From: CAVRXT01 sp963725655 | Lineage (GTDB): Bacteria; Acidobacteriota; Terriglobia; Acidiferrales; UBA7541 | NCBI GenBank assembly: GCA_963725655.1 | Contig: CAVRYY010000001.1 | Location: forward strand, 2,542,001-2,606,000 | Direction of reading: 5' to 3' | DNA length: 64,000 nt | Shown here: piece after piece, positions 7,798 through 16,951 of the stretch | How positions within the stretch are numbered: position 1 is the first letter of the stretch | How the letters are laid out: each line of letters starts with the position of its first letter | Notes under the pieces: generated by a model | The model's database searches: none | What the model saw: only the letters and a program-made list of their open reading frames with translations | Told to the model about the DNA's origin: nothing | Position numbers and translations under genes: made by a program

Positions 7798-10700
7798 GTG
7801 TTCCTACATTTTCTATCGTTTGAAATTCGCTATTGGCTGCGCTCCTGGATGCTGTGGATCTTCCTGGCCATCATTTCGCTGATGATCTTCGGCGCGGTGA
7901 GCACCGACCAGATCCAGGTAGGCGGCGCGCTGGAAAACACCTATCACAATGCGCCGTTTGTGATCGAAAACTACTACGCCCTCATGTGCCTGCTGTGCAT
8001 ATTGATGACCACCGCGTTTGTGAATGCCGCAGCCTCGCGGGAATTCGAGTACAACACCCACCAAATTCTATTCACTACCCCGCTGAGTAAATTCGATTAC
8101 CTGGGCGGCCGCTATCTCGGCTCCGCGCTGATCTCGGTGATTCCGCTGCTGGGAGTTTCCGTCGGAATTCTGGCGGCCAAGTATATGCCGTGGGTAGACG
8201 CGGAGCGCTGGGGGCCGGTGATCTGGTCCGCGCACCTGAAAAGCATTCTGGTTTTCGCGATTCCCAATACGCTGCTGATCGCAGCCATCATCTTTGCCAT
8301 CGCCATCTGGACGCGCAGCACGGTTACCTCGTTCATTGGCGGTCTGCTGCTGCTGGTTGCCTACGCCGTCTCGCAGGCGCTCACCACCGACTTGCAGAAC
8401 GAAACCATGGCCGCGTTGATCGACCCCTTCGCCATCCGCACCTATGCTCTGGCCACGAAATATTGGACGGTTGCGGATAAGAACCATTTCTCGCTCGGAC
8501 TTTCCGGCTTGCTCTTATGGAATCGCGTGATCTGGGTTTCGGTCGCGGCAGCGATCTTCGCTCTCGGGTACAACCGTTTTCAGTTTGCCGAGCGCGGCAG
8601 CAAGAAGAAAAAGGCGGTCGAGGCAGACGCCCCGGCGCTCGCGGCGCCTGCGGCGGCCTTACCCGCCGGGGAACGCGAATTCGGCCTGCGCGCGCAGTGG
8701 ATTCAGTTCTGGGGCTCAACCAAGACCGAATTCAAGGGGCTGGTGAAGACCACCTCCTTCATCGTCCTCACCCTCGCGGCCCTGCTCAACTGCATCCCCA
8801 CGCTCATCTTCAATGCCTCGGAGGGATTCGGGAATCATTCGTTTCCGGTCACCTACCGTATGTTGGAGCTCATCGCCGGCACGCTCTACTTCATGCTCAT
8901 CGCCATCATCACTTACTACGCGGGCGTGTTGGTGTGGGAAGAGCGCGACACGCGCATGGACGATATCCACGACGCGCTGCCTCATCCCGAATGGCCTAGT
9001 TACCTGGCGAAATTCGTCGCGCTGATCTCCAGCGTTTTTATCATCCTGTGCGTGGTGATGACCGCCGGAGTAGCGGTTCAATTCTTCCAGCATTATCACC
9101 GCTACCAGCTCGGCCTGTACGTTTCCACCATGCTGGGAATCGATTTCAGCGGGTTCGTGATGCTGGCGGTGCTGGCGTTTTTTATCCACGTCATCTCGCC
9201 CAATAAATACATCGGCTACTTCGGGTTTATTGCGTTCTTGATCGCCAATGCTTTCGTCTGGCGGCCGCTGCGGATCGCCACCAACATGGTGCAGTTTGCC
9301 GGCACCCCGGATATGGTGTACTCGGATTTCTACGGCTACCAACCGTTCCTCGCCGGATTCCTGTGGTTCACACTGTATTGGGGCCTGTTCTGCCTGCTGT
9401 TAGCGGTCGCCAGCATCGTGCTGTGGCGGCGCGGCCGCGATACCGGATGGCGCCATCGTTTGCACGATGCCGGCTGGCGGTTTCACGGCGCGCTGCGCGG
9501 CTTGGCGGTGGTCGCACTGCTCAGTTTCTTAACGGTTGGCGGCTGGGTGTTTTATAACACCAAGGTCTTGAACCAACTGGTTCCCACCGTCGACCGCGAG
9601 CGGCTCACCGCCGATTACGAGAAGACCTACAAGAAATATGAGAATTTGCCGCACCCGCGCATCACCGATGTAAAGTACGCGATCGATCTGTATCCCGAAA
9701 CGCGCACTATGGTCATGCACGGCGAGCAAACCATTAAGAATGAAACCAACGGACCGATAACCAACATCCACTTCGTCGTCGACGACAATTACGATACCCA
9801 GATCGATCTCGGCGAAGCCAACCTCACCACCGACGATAAGCGCCTGGACTATCGAATTTACGAACTCGCCGTGCCCATGCAGCCCGGCGAATCGCGGATC
9901 ATGCGCTTCACCGTAAAGACTCACACCCGCGGGTTTGAGAATTCCGTTACCAATCGGCAGATCATGCAGAACGGCACCTTCTTCAACAGTGGAATCGTCC
10001 CGCAAATTGGCTACCAGCCCAACAACGAGCTTACCGACCGCAACAAGCGCAAGAAGTACGGTTTGAAGGAAAAGGCCTTGATGCCGGTGTTGGAGCGTAA
10101 CTGCACCACCGACTGCATGGATAGCTACCTCAACAACAACGCCGATTGGGTGAACGTGGAAACAGTGATCAGCACCACTCCCGATCAAATCGCCATTGCC
10201 CCGGGTTCGCTCGAACGGGAGTGGACCGAGAACGGCCGCCGCTACTTCCAGTACAAACTGGATCATTTCTCGCTGAACTTTTATTCGTTCATGTCCGCGG
10301 ACTACACCGTGCAGCGGACCGAGTGGAACGGCGTGAAGATCGAGGTGTACTACCTGAAGGAGCAGCCGTGGAACGTGCCGAAAATGCTCAGCGCGGTGCA
10401 GAAGTCGTTCGAGTACTACACCACGAATTTCGGACCGTACCCGCACAAGGAAGCGCGCATCATTGAGTTTCCGCGCGTCGCCGCATTTGCCCAGGCCTTT
10501 CCGGGAAGCATGCCGTACTCGGAGTCTATCGGGTTCATCGCGAACCTCGAGCATCCCGACGACATCGACATGGTCACCTACGTGGTGGCGCACGAAATGG
10601 CGCATCAATGGTGGGCGCACCAGGTGGCTGGCGCGAACATGGAGGGAGCAACCTCGACCTCGGAAACGCTGGCGCAATACTCCGCGCTGATGGTGATGGA

Positions 10701-11400
10701 AAAACAGTACGGCCGCGACACCATGCGCAAATTTATGGAATACGAGATGGACAACTATCTGCGGTCGCGCGGCCGCGAACTGCTCAAAGAGCGGCCACTG
10801 CTGCGCGTCGAGGCCAACCAGGGATACATCCACTATCGCAAGGGTAGCGTGGTGATGTATTACCTGAGGGAAATGATCGGCGAGGACGGCGTCAATCGCG
10901 CGCTGCGTAAGGTGCTGCAGCAATACGGATACGCGCAACCTCCCTACCCCACTTCGTACGCGCTGGAAGACGCGCTGCGGGAACAAACGCCCCCCCAACT
11001 GCAGTATCTGTTGACCGATTTGTTCGACGACATCACTCTGTTTTCGAATCGCGCCTACACCGCCACCGCGCGCAAGCGTAGTGACGGCAAGTACGATGTG
11101 ACCATCGACGTCGACGCCCACAAGTTCAAGGCCGACGACCAGGGCAACGAGAAGGAAGTTCCGGTGGATGATTGGATCGAAATCGGCGCGCTATCCGCTC
11201 CGCCGAAAGGCAAAAAATACGGCGCGGTGCTCTACCGCCAGAAGCTGCACATGAATTCAGGCCGCCAGACATATACCTTCGTCACCGACACTCTGCCCGA
11301 CAAGGCAGGCATCGATCCTCTGCTGTTGCTGATCGACCGCATTCCCAGCGACAACTTGAAAAAAGTGACGTTGCAGGACGCGGGCACGCCTGGGAAGTGA
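7798..11400 (+). CDS. ABC-2 type permease fused to an M1-type zinc metalloprotease domain
   Basis: A 1200-residue fusion. Residues 1-270 and about 320-600 each hold a set of hydrophobic helices, separated by a Lys/Ala-rich linker (near residues 265-290), like two ABC-2 permease halves. From about residue 620 to the end lies an extracytoplasmic M1-like peptidase domain. Its zinc site is HEMAH at residues 932-936, with the third ligand probably the glutamate of TSET at 956. That spacing is HEXXH-X19-E, one more than the usual X18. The exopeptidase GxMEN motif is not canonical: GSMPYSE stands at the expected place. GTG start with AAGGAG. The ATPase gene just upstream is the likely partner. Whether the protease processes a transported peptide is unknown. 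Confidence 0.88.
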   Translation: MFLHFLSFEIRYWLRSWMLWIFLAIISLMIFGAVSTDQIQVGGALENTYHNAPFVIENYYALMCLLCILMTTAFVNAAASREFEYNTHQILFTTPLSKFDYLGGRYLGSALISVIPLLGVSVGILAAKYMPWVDAERWGPVIWSAHLKSILVFAIPNTLLIAAIIFAIAIWTRSTVTSFIGGLLLLVAYAVSQALTTDLQNETMAALIDPFAIRTYALATKYWTVADKNHFSLGLSGLLLWNRVIWVSVAAAIFALGYNRFQFAERGSKKKKAVEADAPALAAPAAALPAGEREFGLRAQWIQFWGSTKTEFKGLVKTTSFIVLTLAALLNCIPTLIFNASEGFGNHSFPVTYRMLELIAGTLYFMLIAIITYYAGVLVWEERDTRMDDIHDALPHPEWPSYLAKFVALISSVFIILCVVMTAGVAVQFFQHYHRYQLGLYVSTMLGIDFSGFVMLAVLAFFIHVISPNKYIGYFGFIAFLIANAFVWRPLRIATNMVQFAGTPDMVYSDFYGYQPFLAGFLWFTLYWGLFCLLLAVASIVLWRRGRDTGWRHRLHDAGWRFHGALRGLAVVALLSFLTVGGWVFYNTKVLNQLVPTVDRERLTADYEKTYKKYENLPHPRITDVKYAIDLYPETRTMVMHGEQTIKNETNGPITNIHFVVDDNYDTQIDLGEANLTTDDKRLDYRIYELAVPMQPGESRIMRFTVKTHTRGFENSVTNRQIMQNGTFFNSGIVPQIGYQPNNELTDRNKRKKYGLKEKALMPVLERNCTTDCMDSYLNNNADWVNVETVISTTPDQIAIAPGSLEREWTENGRRYFQYKLDHFSLNFYSFMSADYTVQRTEWNGVKIEVYYLKEQPWNVPKMLSAVQKSFEYYTTNFGPYPHKEARIIEFPRVAAFAQAFPGSMPYSESIGFIANLEHPDDIDMVTYVVAHEMAHQWWAHQVAGANMEGATSTSETLAQYSALMVMEKQYGRDTMRKFMEYEMDNYLRSRGRELLKERPLLRVEANQGYIHYRKGSVVMYYLREMIGEDGVNRALRKVLQQYGYAQPPYPTSYALEDALREQTPPQLQYLLTDLFDDITLFSNRAYTATARKRSDGKYDVTIDVDAHKFKADDQGNEKEVPVDDWIEIGALSAPPKGKKYGAVLYRQKLHMNSGRQTYTFVTDTLPDKAGIDPLLLLIDRIPSDNLKKVTLQDAGTPGK

Positions 11401-11553
11401 TCGCGGCGCGTTGGGTCCGAACCCGGATCCGGAATATTCGGTCGGTTTCGTAAATCTGCTTCAGTTTTTTTTCCAGCGAGCGGAGTCCTTTCCGGCTCGC
11501 GTGTTCGACGAAACCACACACCCGGGAAATTAGATTCGAGCAGGAGAAACGTC

Positions 11554-12018
11554 GTGCCGATCCGAATTGCCGAGATGTCCGAAGCAAATGCCATCACCGG
11601 TGTGATCAATGCAGCCTTCGGCCAAGCGGAACGCGCCTTTGCTGACGGGGATCGCATCACTCTCATCGAAGTGCAGTCCAATTTGGACACCGGCGAATTC
11701 CTGGTCTCCGAGGAAGACGGAGTCATCACCGGGTGCGTGTACGTGAAAATGCAGGGCGATAGGTCATACCTCGGGTTGCTGGCAGTCGATCCCAAGACGC
11801 AGAAGTCAGGATTAGGATCGAAGCTGATGAACGCCGCAGAGGATCGTTGCCGCAACGCAGGCAGCCGATTTATGGACATTTTGATCGTCAACCTGCGGAA
11901 AGAACTGCCGGACTTCTATCACCACCGAGGGTATCAGGAGACTGGCACCGAGCCGTTTGCAGCCGGTTTCACTCCGCTGGTCCCCTGCCACTTCGTGAAA
12001 ATGTCGAAGCCGCTCTAG
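11554..12018 (+). CDS. GNAT-family N-acetyltransferase
   Basis: A 154-residue protein of the GNAT fold. The acetyl-CoA-binding region LGLLAVDPKTQKSGLGSKLM (about residues 71-90) fits motif A, with the Q/RxxGxG/A pyrophosphate loop represented by QKSGLGS. It starts at GTG 11554 after CAGGAG (11541-11546). The acceptor cannot be predicted. The gene ends nine bases from the end of the convergent dehydrogenase-like gene. Confidence 0.85.
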   Translation: MPIRIAEMSEANAITGVINAAFGQAERAFADGDRITLIEVQSNLDTGEFLVSEEDGVITGCVYVKMQGDRSYLGLLAVDPKTQKSGLGSKLMNAAEDRCRNAGSRFMDILIVNLRKELPDFYHHRGYQETGTEPFAAGFTPLVPCHFVKMSKPL

Positions 12019-12027
12019 GTTCTATCG

Positions 12028-13062
12028 CTAGACCGGAATCACCAGCAGTTCCTCGGCGATTTGCACTGCGTTCGCCGCCGATAATCGCAGGTTATCCGCC
12101 ACGCCCCACAACCACAGCGCCGACGGCACGTTGGCATCGTGATCCGCTCGCGCCAGCTGAATGCCATTTTCTCCGGCGGTCGATACATTGGTTGGCGGCG
12201 AACCGGCTACAGCCACTTGCATGCCGGCGGCAGCGAGTGCTGCTTCCACCTTGCTGCGATCGGGCGGCGAGGGAAACTCCGCATAGCAACTGAATGCGTA
12301 GCCGTAAAACGTGGGCGGCTGAACAATCTGAATGGCCGGAACCGGCGCGCGTCCATCGATATACTGCGCGATTCCCTTGGCGATGGCCGAACGCACACTA
12401 GCGAGATTCGCGCGCGATGCAGGCCCAAACGCGGACAACAGATTGAACGCCACCTGCGCGTCGAAAACGGCCTGGGTGATCGGTCGAAACGAAAGCAGCG
12501 TGGTGGCCTGGGCTTCGAGTTCGTCCACCCCGTCCTGATCCAGCTCCGAGACGGGAGGATAAAATGTGATCGCCAGACGCACCGGAGAAAACTGCTGCAG
12601 GCCCGCCACGATGGTGCAAGCGATCAGCACCGCGGTTGCCGGAGATGAATACGGAGCCGTGCCGGGCGCTCCGTTTTTGCTGGCCGGCGGCGGAGGCGGA
12701 AGCAATTTCGAAAGCGCCGGAATCCACGGGAACGTGCCCGCTTCGTGCGCCAGGCCTCCGGTGAGGTCGATTACCGTGGCGCCGGCGCGGCGTGCGGTGA
12801 GCCAATCCCGGGCGGCAGATTCGGGGCTGCCCGCAAAAAACGAAAAACGCACGCCCTCAAAGCTGTCTTCCGCGATCGCACGGATGAAGGAAGGTTCGCC
12901 GCCGGCCTCGGTAAGCGTGCCGGCCGCGGCCACTTCGTCGAGCAATACAAAATCGGTAGCCGGAAAGCTGCGGTCTTCGAGAACCTGCTTCAGCTCTTTA
13001 CCTCGGAGCGTTGAGGCTCCGGCAATGGCGACACGACACGTGCCGTCTGCAAGTCTGGTCAT
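12028..13062 (-). CDS. Aspartate-semialdehyde-dehydrogenase-like protein without catalytic cysteine
   Basis: A 344-residue protein with an N-terminal NAD(P)-binding motif (CRVAIAGASTLRGKEL) and overall Asd/ArgC architecture, including a C-terminal dimerisation-like domain. True ASADH enzymes have a nucleophilic cysteine in an NPNC(S/T)T motif near the middle; here the corresponding place reads YSSPATAVLI, with no cysteine, after a proline-rich loop (LLPPPPP). Ordinary ASADH chemistry through a thioester is therefore unlikely. It may be a Usg-like paralogue with a structural or different role. It sits seven bases downstream of pssA on the same strand and may be cotranscribed with psd-pssA. Confidence 0.7.
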   Translation of the reverse strand: MTRLADGTCRVAIAGASTLRGKELKQVLEDRSFPATDFVLLDEVAAAGTLTEAGGEPSFIRAIAEDSFEGVRFSFFAGSPESAARDWLTARRAGATVIDLTGGLAHEAGTFPWIPALSKLLPPPPPASKNGAPGTAPYSSPATAVLIACTIVAGLQQFSPVRLAITFYPPVSELDQDGVDELEAQATTLLSFRPITQAVFDAQVAFNLLSAFGPASRANLASVRSAIAKGIAQYIDGRAPVPAIQIVQPPTFYGYAFSCYAEFPSPPDRSKVEAALAAAGMQVAVAGSPPTNVSTAGENGIQLARADHDANVPSALWLWGVADNLRLSAANAVQIAEELLVIPV

Positions 13063-13068
13063 ATTTTC

Positions 13069-13938
13069 CTAGGCGGGGCGCGCCGTGTGTCTGTGGCGGC
13101 GCAGGATTCGGATCAATTCGAGCACCGGACCATGGATCACGTACAGGCCGCCCATCAGGAGCAAGGTGAGCCGGGAATAAAAAACCACCGCGCCGAGCGC
13201 CAACGCTCCCAAAACGATCACCGGACCGGACGCGCGCCGTTGTTGCAAGCGTATGTCTTTAAAACTGTAGTAGCGAACGGTGCTGGACATCAAAACGCCC
13301 AGAGCCAACACCAGGGTCAGCGACAATATCGCGAAGATCACGCCCGGTACCGGTCCGTAAGAAGCGTGCACCATCGCGGCCACCATTCCGGCCGCGGCAG
13401 GGCACGGCAGCCCCACGAAATAGCGAGAGCCTCCCGGGGCCATCCCCTGAATGTTGAAGCGGGCCAGGCGCCACGCGCAGCAGGCCACGAAGATGAAACA
13501 GAAGAGCCAGCCCGCCTGGTAAATGTGCAGGCTCTGCCCCATAGCTACCGAGGGCAAGTCGCGAACGCCCCAGGCGTAGATCAGGAAGGCTGGAGCGATG
13601 CCGAAGCTGACGATGTCGGCGAGCGAGTCGAATTGTTTGCCGAACTCGCTGTTGCTGCCAGTGAGCCGGGCGACGCGGCCGTCGAGGGCGTCGAACAGAA
13701 TAGCGTAGCCAATTGCGCGGGCGGCATGGTCGAGGTCCCCGATGCGTCCCTCAAGGGTGGCGAGAATCGCGTAGTAACCGCACAGCAGGTTGCCGAGGGT
13801 GAAAAGACTGGGGAGGATATATACGCCGCGCCGCAAATGACGGTTGCGCGGCCGCAGCACTCGCGGGCCGGGCGATTCGGCGCGCGAAGCAAAGTCCAAG
13901 CTGCCTAACTCGCTGTTTGCTTCGTTGTTGATTTCCAC
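13069..13938 (-). CDS. pssA: CDP-diacylglycerol-serine O-phosphatidyltransferase
   Basis: This 289-residue inner-membrane enzyme joins serine to CDP-diacylglycerol to make phosphatidylserine. The CDP-alcohol phosphotransferase signature D-x2-DG-x2-AR-x8-G-x3-D-x3-D is perfect: D83, D86-G87, A90-R91, G100, D104 and D108. Several hydrophobic helices follow. The start is GTG 13938 inside the end of psd, a 34-base overlap, so the two genes are translated from one message. Psd then converts the product to phosphatidylethanolamine. Confidence 0.94.
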   Translation of the reverse strand: MEINNEANSELGSLDFASRAESPGPRVLRPRNRHLRRGVYILPSLFTLGNLLCGYYAILATLEGRIGDLDHAARAIGYAILFDALDGRVARLTGSNSEFGKQFDSLADIVSFGIAPAFLIYAWGVRDLPSVAMGQSLHIYQAGWLFCFIFVACCAWRLARFNIQGMAPGGSRYFVGLPCPAAAGMVAAMVHASYGPVPGVIFAILSLTLVLALGVLMSSTVRYYSFKDIRLQQRRASGPVIVLGALALGAVVFYSRLTLLLMGGLYVIHGPVLELIRILRRHRHTARPA

Positions 13939-14543
13939 CTCGCCAGAATACTCGATCCGCCCGCTACTTTGTCGCCCAGCGCGACAACAATTTCCGCATC
14001 CGCAGGTAGCCAGACATCCACCCGCGACCCGAAACGGATGATCCCGAAAAGTTCGCCCTTGCTCACCACGTCGCCTGGAGACTTCCAGCTAATCACTCGC
14101 CGCGCGATGGCGCCGGAAATCTGCTTGAAAACCATTTCGCCAGCCGGGGTTTCGATGGCGATGACGTTCTGCTCGTTTTCCATCGAGGCCCGGCTGCGGT
14201 ACGCGCCGTAAAACTTCCCCGGCCGGTATTCCACTTTGGTCACTCGTCCGGCTACCGGCGCGCGGTTGACGTGTACGTTAAAGACCGACAGGAAAATGCT
14301 GATCCGCTTGCCAGGCCGCGTTCCCATCGGCTCATCGACGATTATCACCACTTTGCCGTCCGCCGGCGATACCACCGCGTCGGGGTCGGACGGGATCACC
14401 CGGTTCGGATTGCGAAAAAAGTAACAAACGAAAAGCGCCAAAACCAGGAAAATAGCCAAGGGCCATTTCCGCCCCAGCAGCAGCTGCAAAATGAATCCCA
14501 GCGCGAGTAGCGGCGCTGCAAATCGATACGCGTCTTTCACCAT
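13905..14543 (-). CDS. psd: Phosphatidylserine decarboxylase (short type)
   Basis: A 212-residue enzyme that decarboxylates phosphatidylserine to phosphatidylethanolamine. It is of the short type, about 210-230 residues. The chain self-cleaves at a Gly-Ser pair to make the pyruvoyl cofactor; here that is the GGSS motif near the C-terminus. An N-terminal hydrophobic pair of segments anchors it in the membrane, and the family sequence VVSPADGKVV is present. The start is ATG 14543 (MVKDAYRF); an upstream in-frame codon at 14588 adds 15 residues. It lies upstream of and overlaps pssA. Confidence 0.92.
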   Translation of the reverse strand: MVKDAYRFAAPLLALGFILQLLLGRKWPLAIFLVLALFVCYFFRNPNRVIPSDPDAVVSPADGKVVIIVDEPMGTRPGKRISIFLSVFNVHVNRAPVAGRVTKVEYRPGKFYGAYRSRASMENEQNVIAIETPAGEMVFKQISGAIARRVISWKSPGDVVSKGELFGIIRFGSRVDVWLPADAEIVVALGDKVAGGSSILARWKSTTKQTAS

Positions 14544-14610
14544 GTAGGGGCTGTCACGCTCTCCGAAGACACCGCTATTGTGCCACACATCAAGATGGAC
14601 CGCGGGGCGT

Positions 14611-14880
14611 TCAGCTCGCTCGCGCTTGTCGCTGGCGGGACTCGGGTTCGCTGTGTTCGTGCTGGCGCCGGTTGACCAGCTCTTCGATCTGATCCTTGAG
14701 CAGCAACTTTGTCTTTTTGAGATTTATTTCGCGGGTGAGGTCGTCATCCAGGTTGCGGTATTGCTCTTGAAGAATTTCTGCCAATTGCTTTTCACAGCGG
14801 GAGTGTTCTTGAGCCAGATGCTGAATTTCCGGATCCGAATTCATCAGCATCTTGCGAATGTCATTCGACGTAATGGCCAT
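14611..14880 (-). CDS. DUF465/YdcH-family protein
   Basis: An 89-residue, mostly helical, charged protein. The pattern NDIRKMLMNSDPEIQHLAQE followed by a short helix and KTKLLLKDQIEEL matches the DUF465 (YdcH) family of small cytoplasmic proteins, whose function is not established. AGGAGGG lies just ahead of the ATG at 14880. The C-terminus is a hydrophilic Gln/Arg-rich tail. It may be first in a transcript with psd and pssA, 67 bases downstream. Confidence 0.85.
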   Translation of the reverse strand: MAITSNDIRKMLMNSDPEIQHLAQEHSRCEKQLAEILQEQYRNLDDDLTREINLKKTKLLLKDQIEELVNRRQHEHSEPESRQRQARAS

Positions 14881-15032
14881 TCGTACCCTCCTCGTCTTGT
14901 GGCGGATGCACTACATTCGCGCAAATTATCACAATTCGCAGGGCCCCGCCAAGGGCTACGACCATGTATTTTGCACTCCGATTGTTTGTACTCCGCCGGT
15001 ACCCGTACTCCGTCCGCGGAGTCGTGCCAGGC

Positions 15033-15503
15033 TCACTCGAGTGACCGGGAAAGCAGAAGGGCATCTTCCGTGGGAGACTGATAGTAATTTCGACGCTGGC
15101 CAGTGACCTGAAACTCGTGACGCGCGTAAAATTCAGCGGCGCCGGAATTCGACTCGCGCACTTCGAGGAACGCCCTCGCCGCGGATTCCGCCTTCGCGTG
15201 CCGCAAAACTTCGCCCAGCAGCGCGCTTCCAATTCCCTTCCGCCGGCACGTTGCCGCGACCGCAATATTCAGAATTTCAAGTTCGCCCGCAGCGCACCGT
15301 GAGATCACAAATCCGCACACGCCTTCCACGTCGCTCTCCGCTACATACACTTGGAACTGGCTTGCGGACAAATTTTCGTAAGCGCTCGGCTCCCAGTGAG
15401 CCACGCCGGGACTGCTGTCCTGGATGGCCAGGACGTGGGGGATATCGCGGAGGTCCATACGACGAACGCTCACAGCATCGGTGGGGCTCACGGCCCTTTC
15501 CAA
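15033..15503 (-). CDS. rimI: Ribosomal-protein-alanine N-acetyltransferase RimI
   Basis: A 156-residue GNAT enzyme, probably acetylating the N-terminal alanine of ribosomal protein S18. The motif A segment LNIAVAATCRRKGIGSALL (about residues 84-102) and the C-terminal VRESNSGAAEFYARHEFQV are typical of RimI. The frame opens at a TTG (15503) inside the end of tsaB, an overlap of 16 bases; a GTG at 15473 is an alternative start. The tsaB-rimI pairing is widespread and supports the assignment. Confidence 0.88.
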   Translation of the reverse strand: MERAVSPTDAVSVRRMDLRDIPHVLAIQDSSPGVAHWEPSAYENLSASQFQVYVAESDVEGVCGFVISRCAAGELEILNIAVAATCRRKGIGSALLGEVLRHAKAESAARAFLEVRESNSGAAEFYARHEFQVTGQRRNYYQSPTEDALLLSRSLE

Positions 15504-16237
15504 AGTAACTCGGCTTCCGTCGGCCGGATGTAGTTGGCGTCCAGCCGCAACGCATCCACCACCAAGCCGCGGCGATGCCTCTCGATGCCGGTTCGCCCGA
15601 CGACCGGCGCCAGAAGTGGGGAGACGGTCTCGAGGGCATGCCCCCGCCAGAATTCGGACTGCTCCAGCGCCGCCGCTAATACCTCGGGAGTAGCGCTGAC
15701 AAACCCCACGTCCTGCGCGCCCAACGCAGTTCGATCGCTGCCGGATCGGATAGCAGATGGTTCCTCGGCGGCAATGGTTTGTGCGACATAAGCCAGAAAG
15801 GCGTCCGGGCTCATCGACACTTCCTCGCCGATTAGGCTGAGTGCTTCCCCAGATCGGCTGTAAACCGCGCCGTAGACCCCGCCGCGGCGCGCATCGATGT
15901 AGGCCGCCAGTATCGGGGCGGGACTATGGCTCTGTACCGCTAACGCCTCCAGGGCGCTCACCGCTGCAACCGGGGTCCCGAAGACTTCGGACCAGCCTTT
16001 CACCGCGGTGATGCCGACGCGTAGGCCGGTAAACGATCCGGGGCCCACCACTACGGAAAACAGCTCGAAGTCGCGTACCGTAAGTCCCAGTTCTTTCATC
16101 AGCGATTCAAGATGGCGAAACATTCGTGTGGAGTAAGCCTCATGACTATCGGTCATGGCCGCGCCGACGAGTCTCAAGTTGCGAAGGATCGCGAGGCTTC
16201 CGGAGGGCGTACTGGTGTCGAGAGCGAGAGAAATCAT
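15488..16237 (-). CDS. tsaB: tRNA threonylcarbamoyladenosine biosynthesis protein TsaB
   Basis: TsaB partners TsaD in making the t6A37 modification of ANN-decoding tRNAs. The start is set at ATG 16237 because family members begin with the ASKHA phosphate loop, here MISLALDTSTPSGS; the upstream extension to 16342 has no support. FSVVVGPGSFTGLRVGI at about residues 67-83 is the second family hallmark. 249 residues. The partner tsaD lies about 8 kb away at 24171-25325 on the same strand. Divergent from carD. Confidence 0.92.
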   Translation of the reverse strand: MISLALDTSTPSGSLAILRNLRLVGAAMTDSHEAYSTRMFRHLESLMKELGLTVRDFELFSVVVGPGSFTGLRVGITAVKGWSEVFGTPVAAVSALEALAVQSHSPAPILAAYIDARRGGVYGAVYSRSGEALSLIGEEVSMSPDAFLAYVAQTIAAEEPSAIRSGSDRTALGAQDVGFVSATPEVLAAALEQSEFWRGHALETVSPLLAPVVGRTGIERHRRGLVVDALRLDANYIRPTEAELLWKGP

Positions 16238-16328
16238 CAGGTACCGAGTATAGGGCAATTGGTAGGCCAAACATGCAAAAAACCGCATAAAAAGGCCCTG
16301 TTTAGATTCCGAAATCGTAATAGTTAGC

Positions 16329-16357
16329 TTGACGCAAATCACTCGTGTGCCTAATAT
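16329..16357 (+). promoter_or_regulatory. Near-consensus sigma-70 promoter of carD
   Basis: TTGACG (16329-16334), a 17-base spacer, and TAATAT (16352-16357) form a strong promoter. The expected transcription start near 16364 lies downstream of the in-frame start codons at 16329 and 16356, leaving ATG 16395 as the plausible start. Confidence 0.75.
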
Positions 16358-16394
16358 GGAACTACGCGTTTCTCAGGGGAGGGCAGTCGCTCCT

Positions 16395-16922
16395 ATGGAC
16401 TTTAAACTAGGTGATAAGGTTGTTTATCCTAATCACGGTGTGGGCGTAATTGAACAGATTAGTTACGGTTACATGAATGGAAAGTCTGAAAAGTACTACA
16501 TGCTGCGCATCGTCTCCAGTGGGCTAAAGGTGATGGTTCCGCAGACAAACATCGACAGTGTTGGCCTAAGAGCCGTCATTCGTTCCACCCAGGCCGGCGC
16601 CGTTTTTTCCTACCTCGAAAAAGGCCGCTCCGCATCTCATCACGACTGGAAGCATCGCTTTAAGGAGAATTCCGAGCGCATGCGCACCGGTTCGTTGATG
16701 GAAGTGGCAGCCGTCTTGAAGGGTTTGGTCGCCCTCAGCCGCACCAAGCCGCTGTCGTTCCGCGAAAAGAAGATGCTCGAACGCGCCAAATATCTGCTGA
16801 TTAGCGAATTGGCCACCGTTCGAAATACCAGCGAGCAAATCGTCGAAACCAACCTGGTTCGCGCGCTGGCCAAGGCCCGGCTACAGATGCCGGAGTCGTT
16901 TGAACAACCGCTAGCCGATTAA
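16395..16922 (+). CDS. CarD-family RNA polymerase-binding transcription regulator
   Basis: A 175-residue CarD/CdnL-type protein. The N-terminal Tudor-like domain begins MDFKLGDKVVYPNHGVGVIEQI and would bind the RNA polymerase beta subunit; the C-terminal helical half, with SFREKKMLERAKYLLISELA, contacts promoter DNA and stabilises open complexes. The start at ATG 16395 agrees with the family, with GGGGAGGG at 16377-16384, and with the promoter upstream. It is monocistronic, with a hairpin 30 bases after the stop. Expected to act globally, for instance on rRNA promoters. Confidence 0.93.
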   Translation: MDFKLGDKVVYPNHGVGVIEQISYGYMNGKSEKYYMLRIVSSGLKVMVPQTNIDSVGLRAVIRSTQAGAVFSYLEKGRSASHHDWKHRFKENSERMRTGSLMEVAAVLKGLVALSRTKPLSFREKKMLERAKYLLISELATVRNTSEQIVETNLVRALAKARLQMPESFEQPLAD

Positions 16923-16951
16923 GCCTTAGCGGTTCGTCGATATTACCTGGT

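Noticed and set aside
9529..11121. 530-residue reverse frame opposite the protease half of the fusion
   Set aside because: It lies fully antisense to a gene with clear motifs and has the His/Val/Gly-rich composition of a GC-rich shadow frame.
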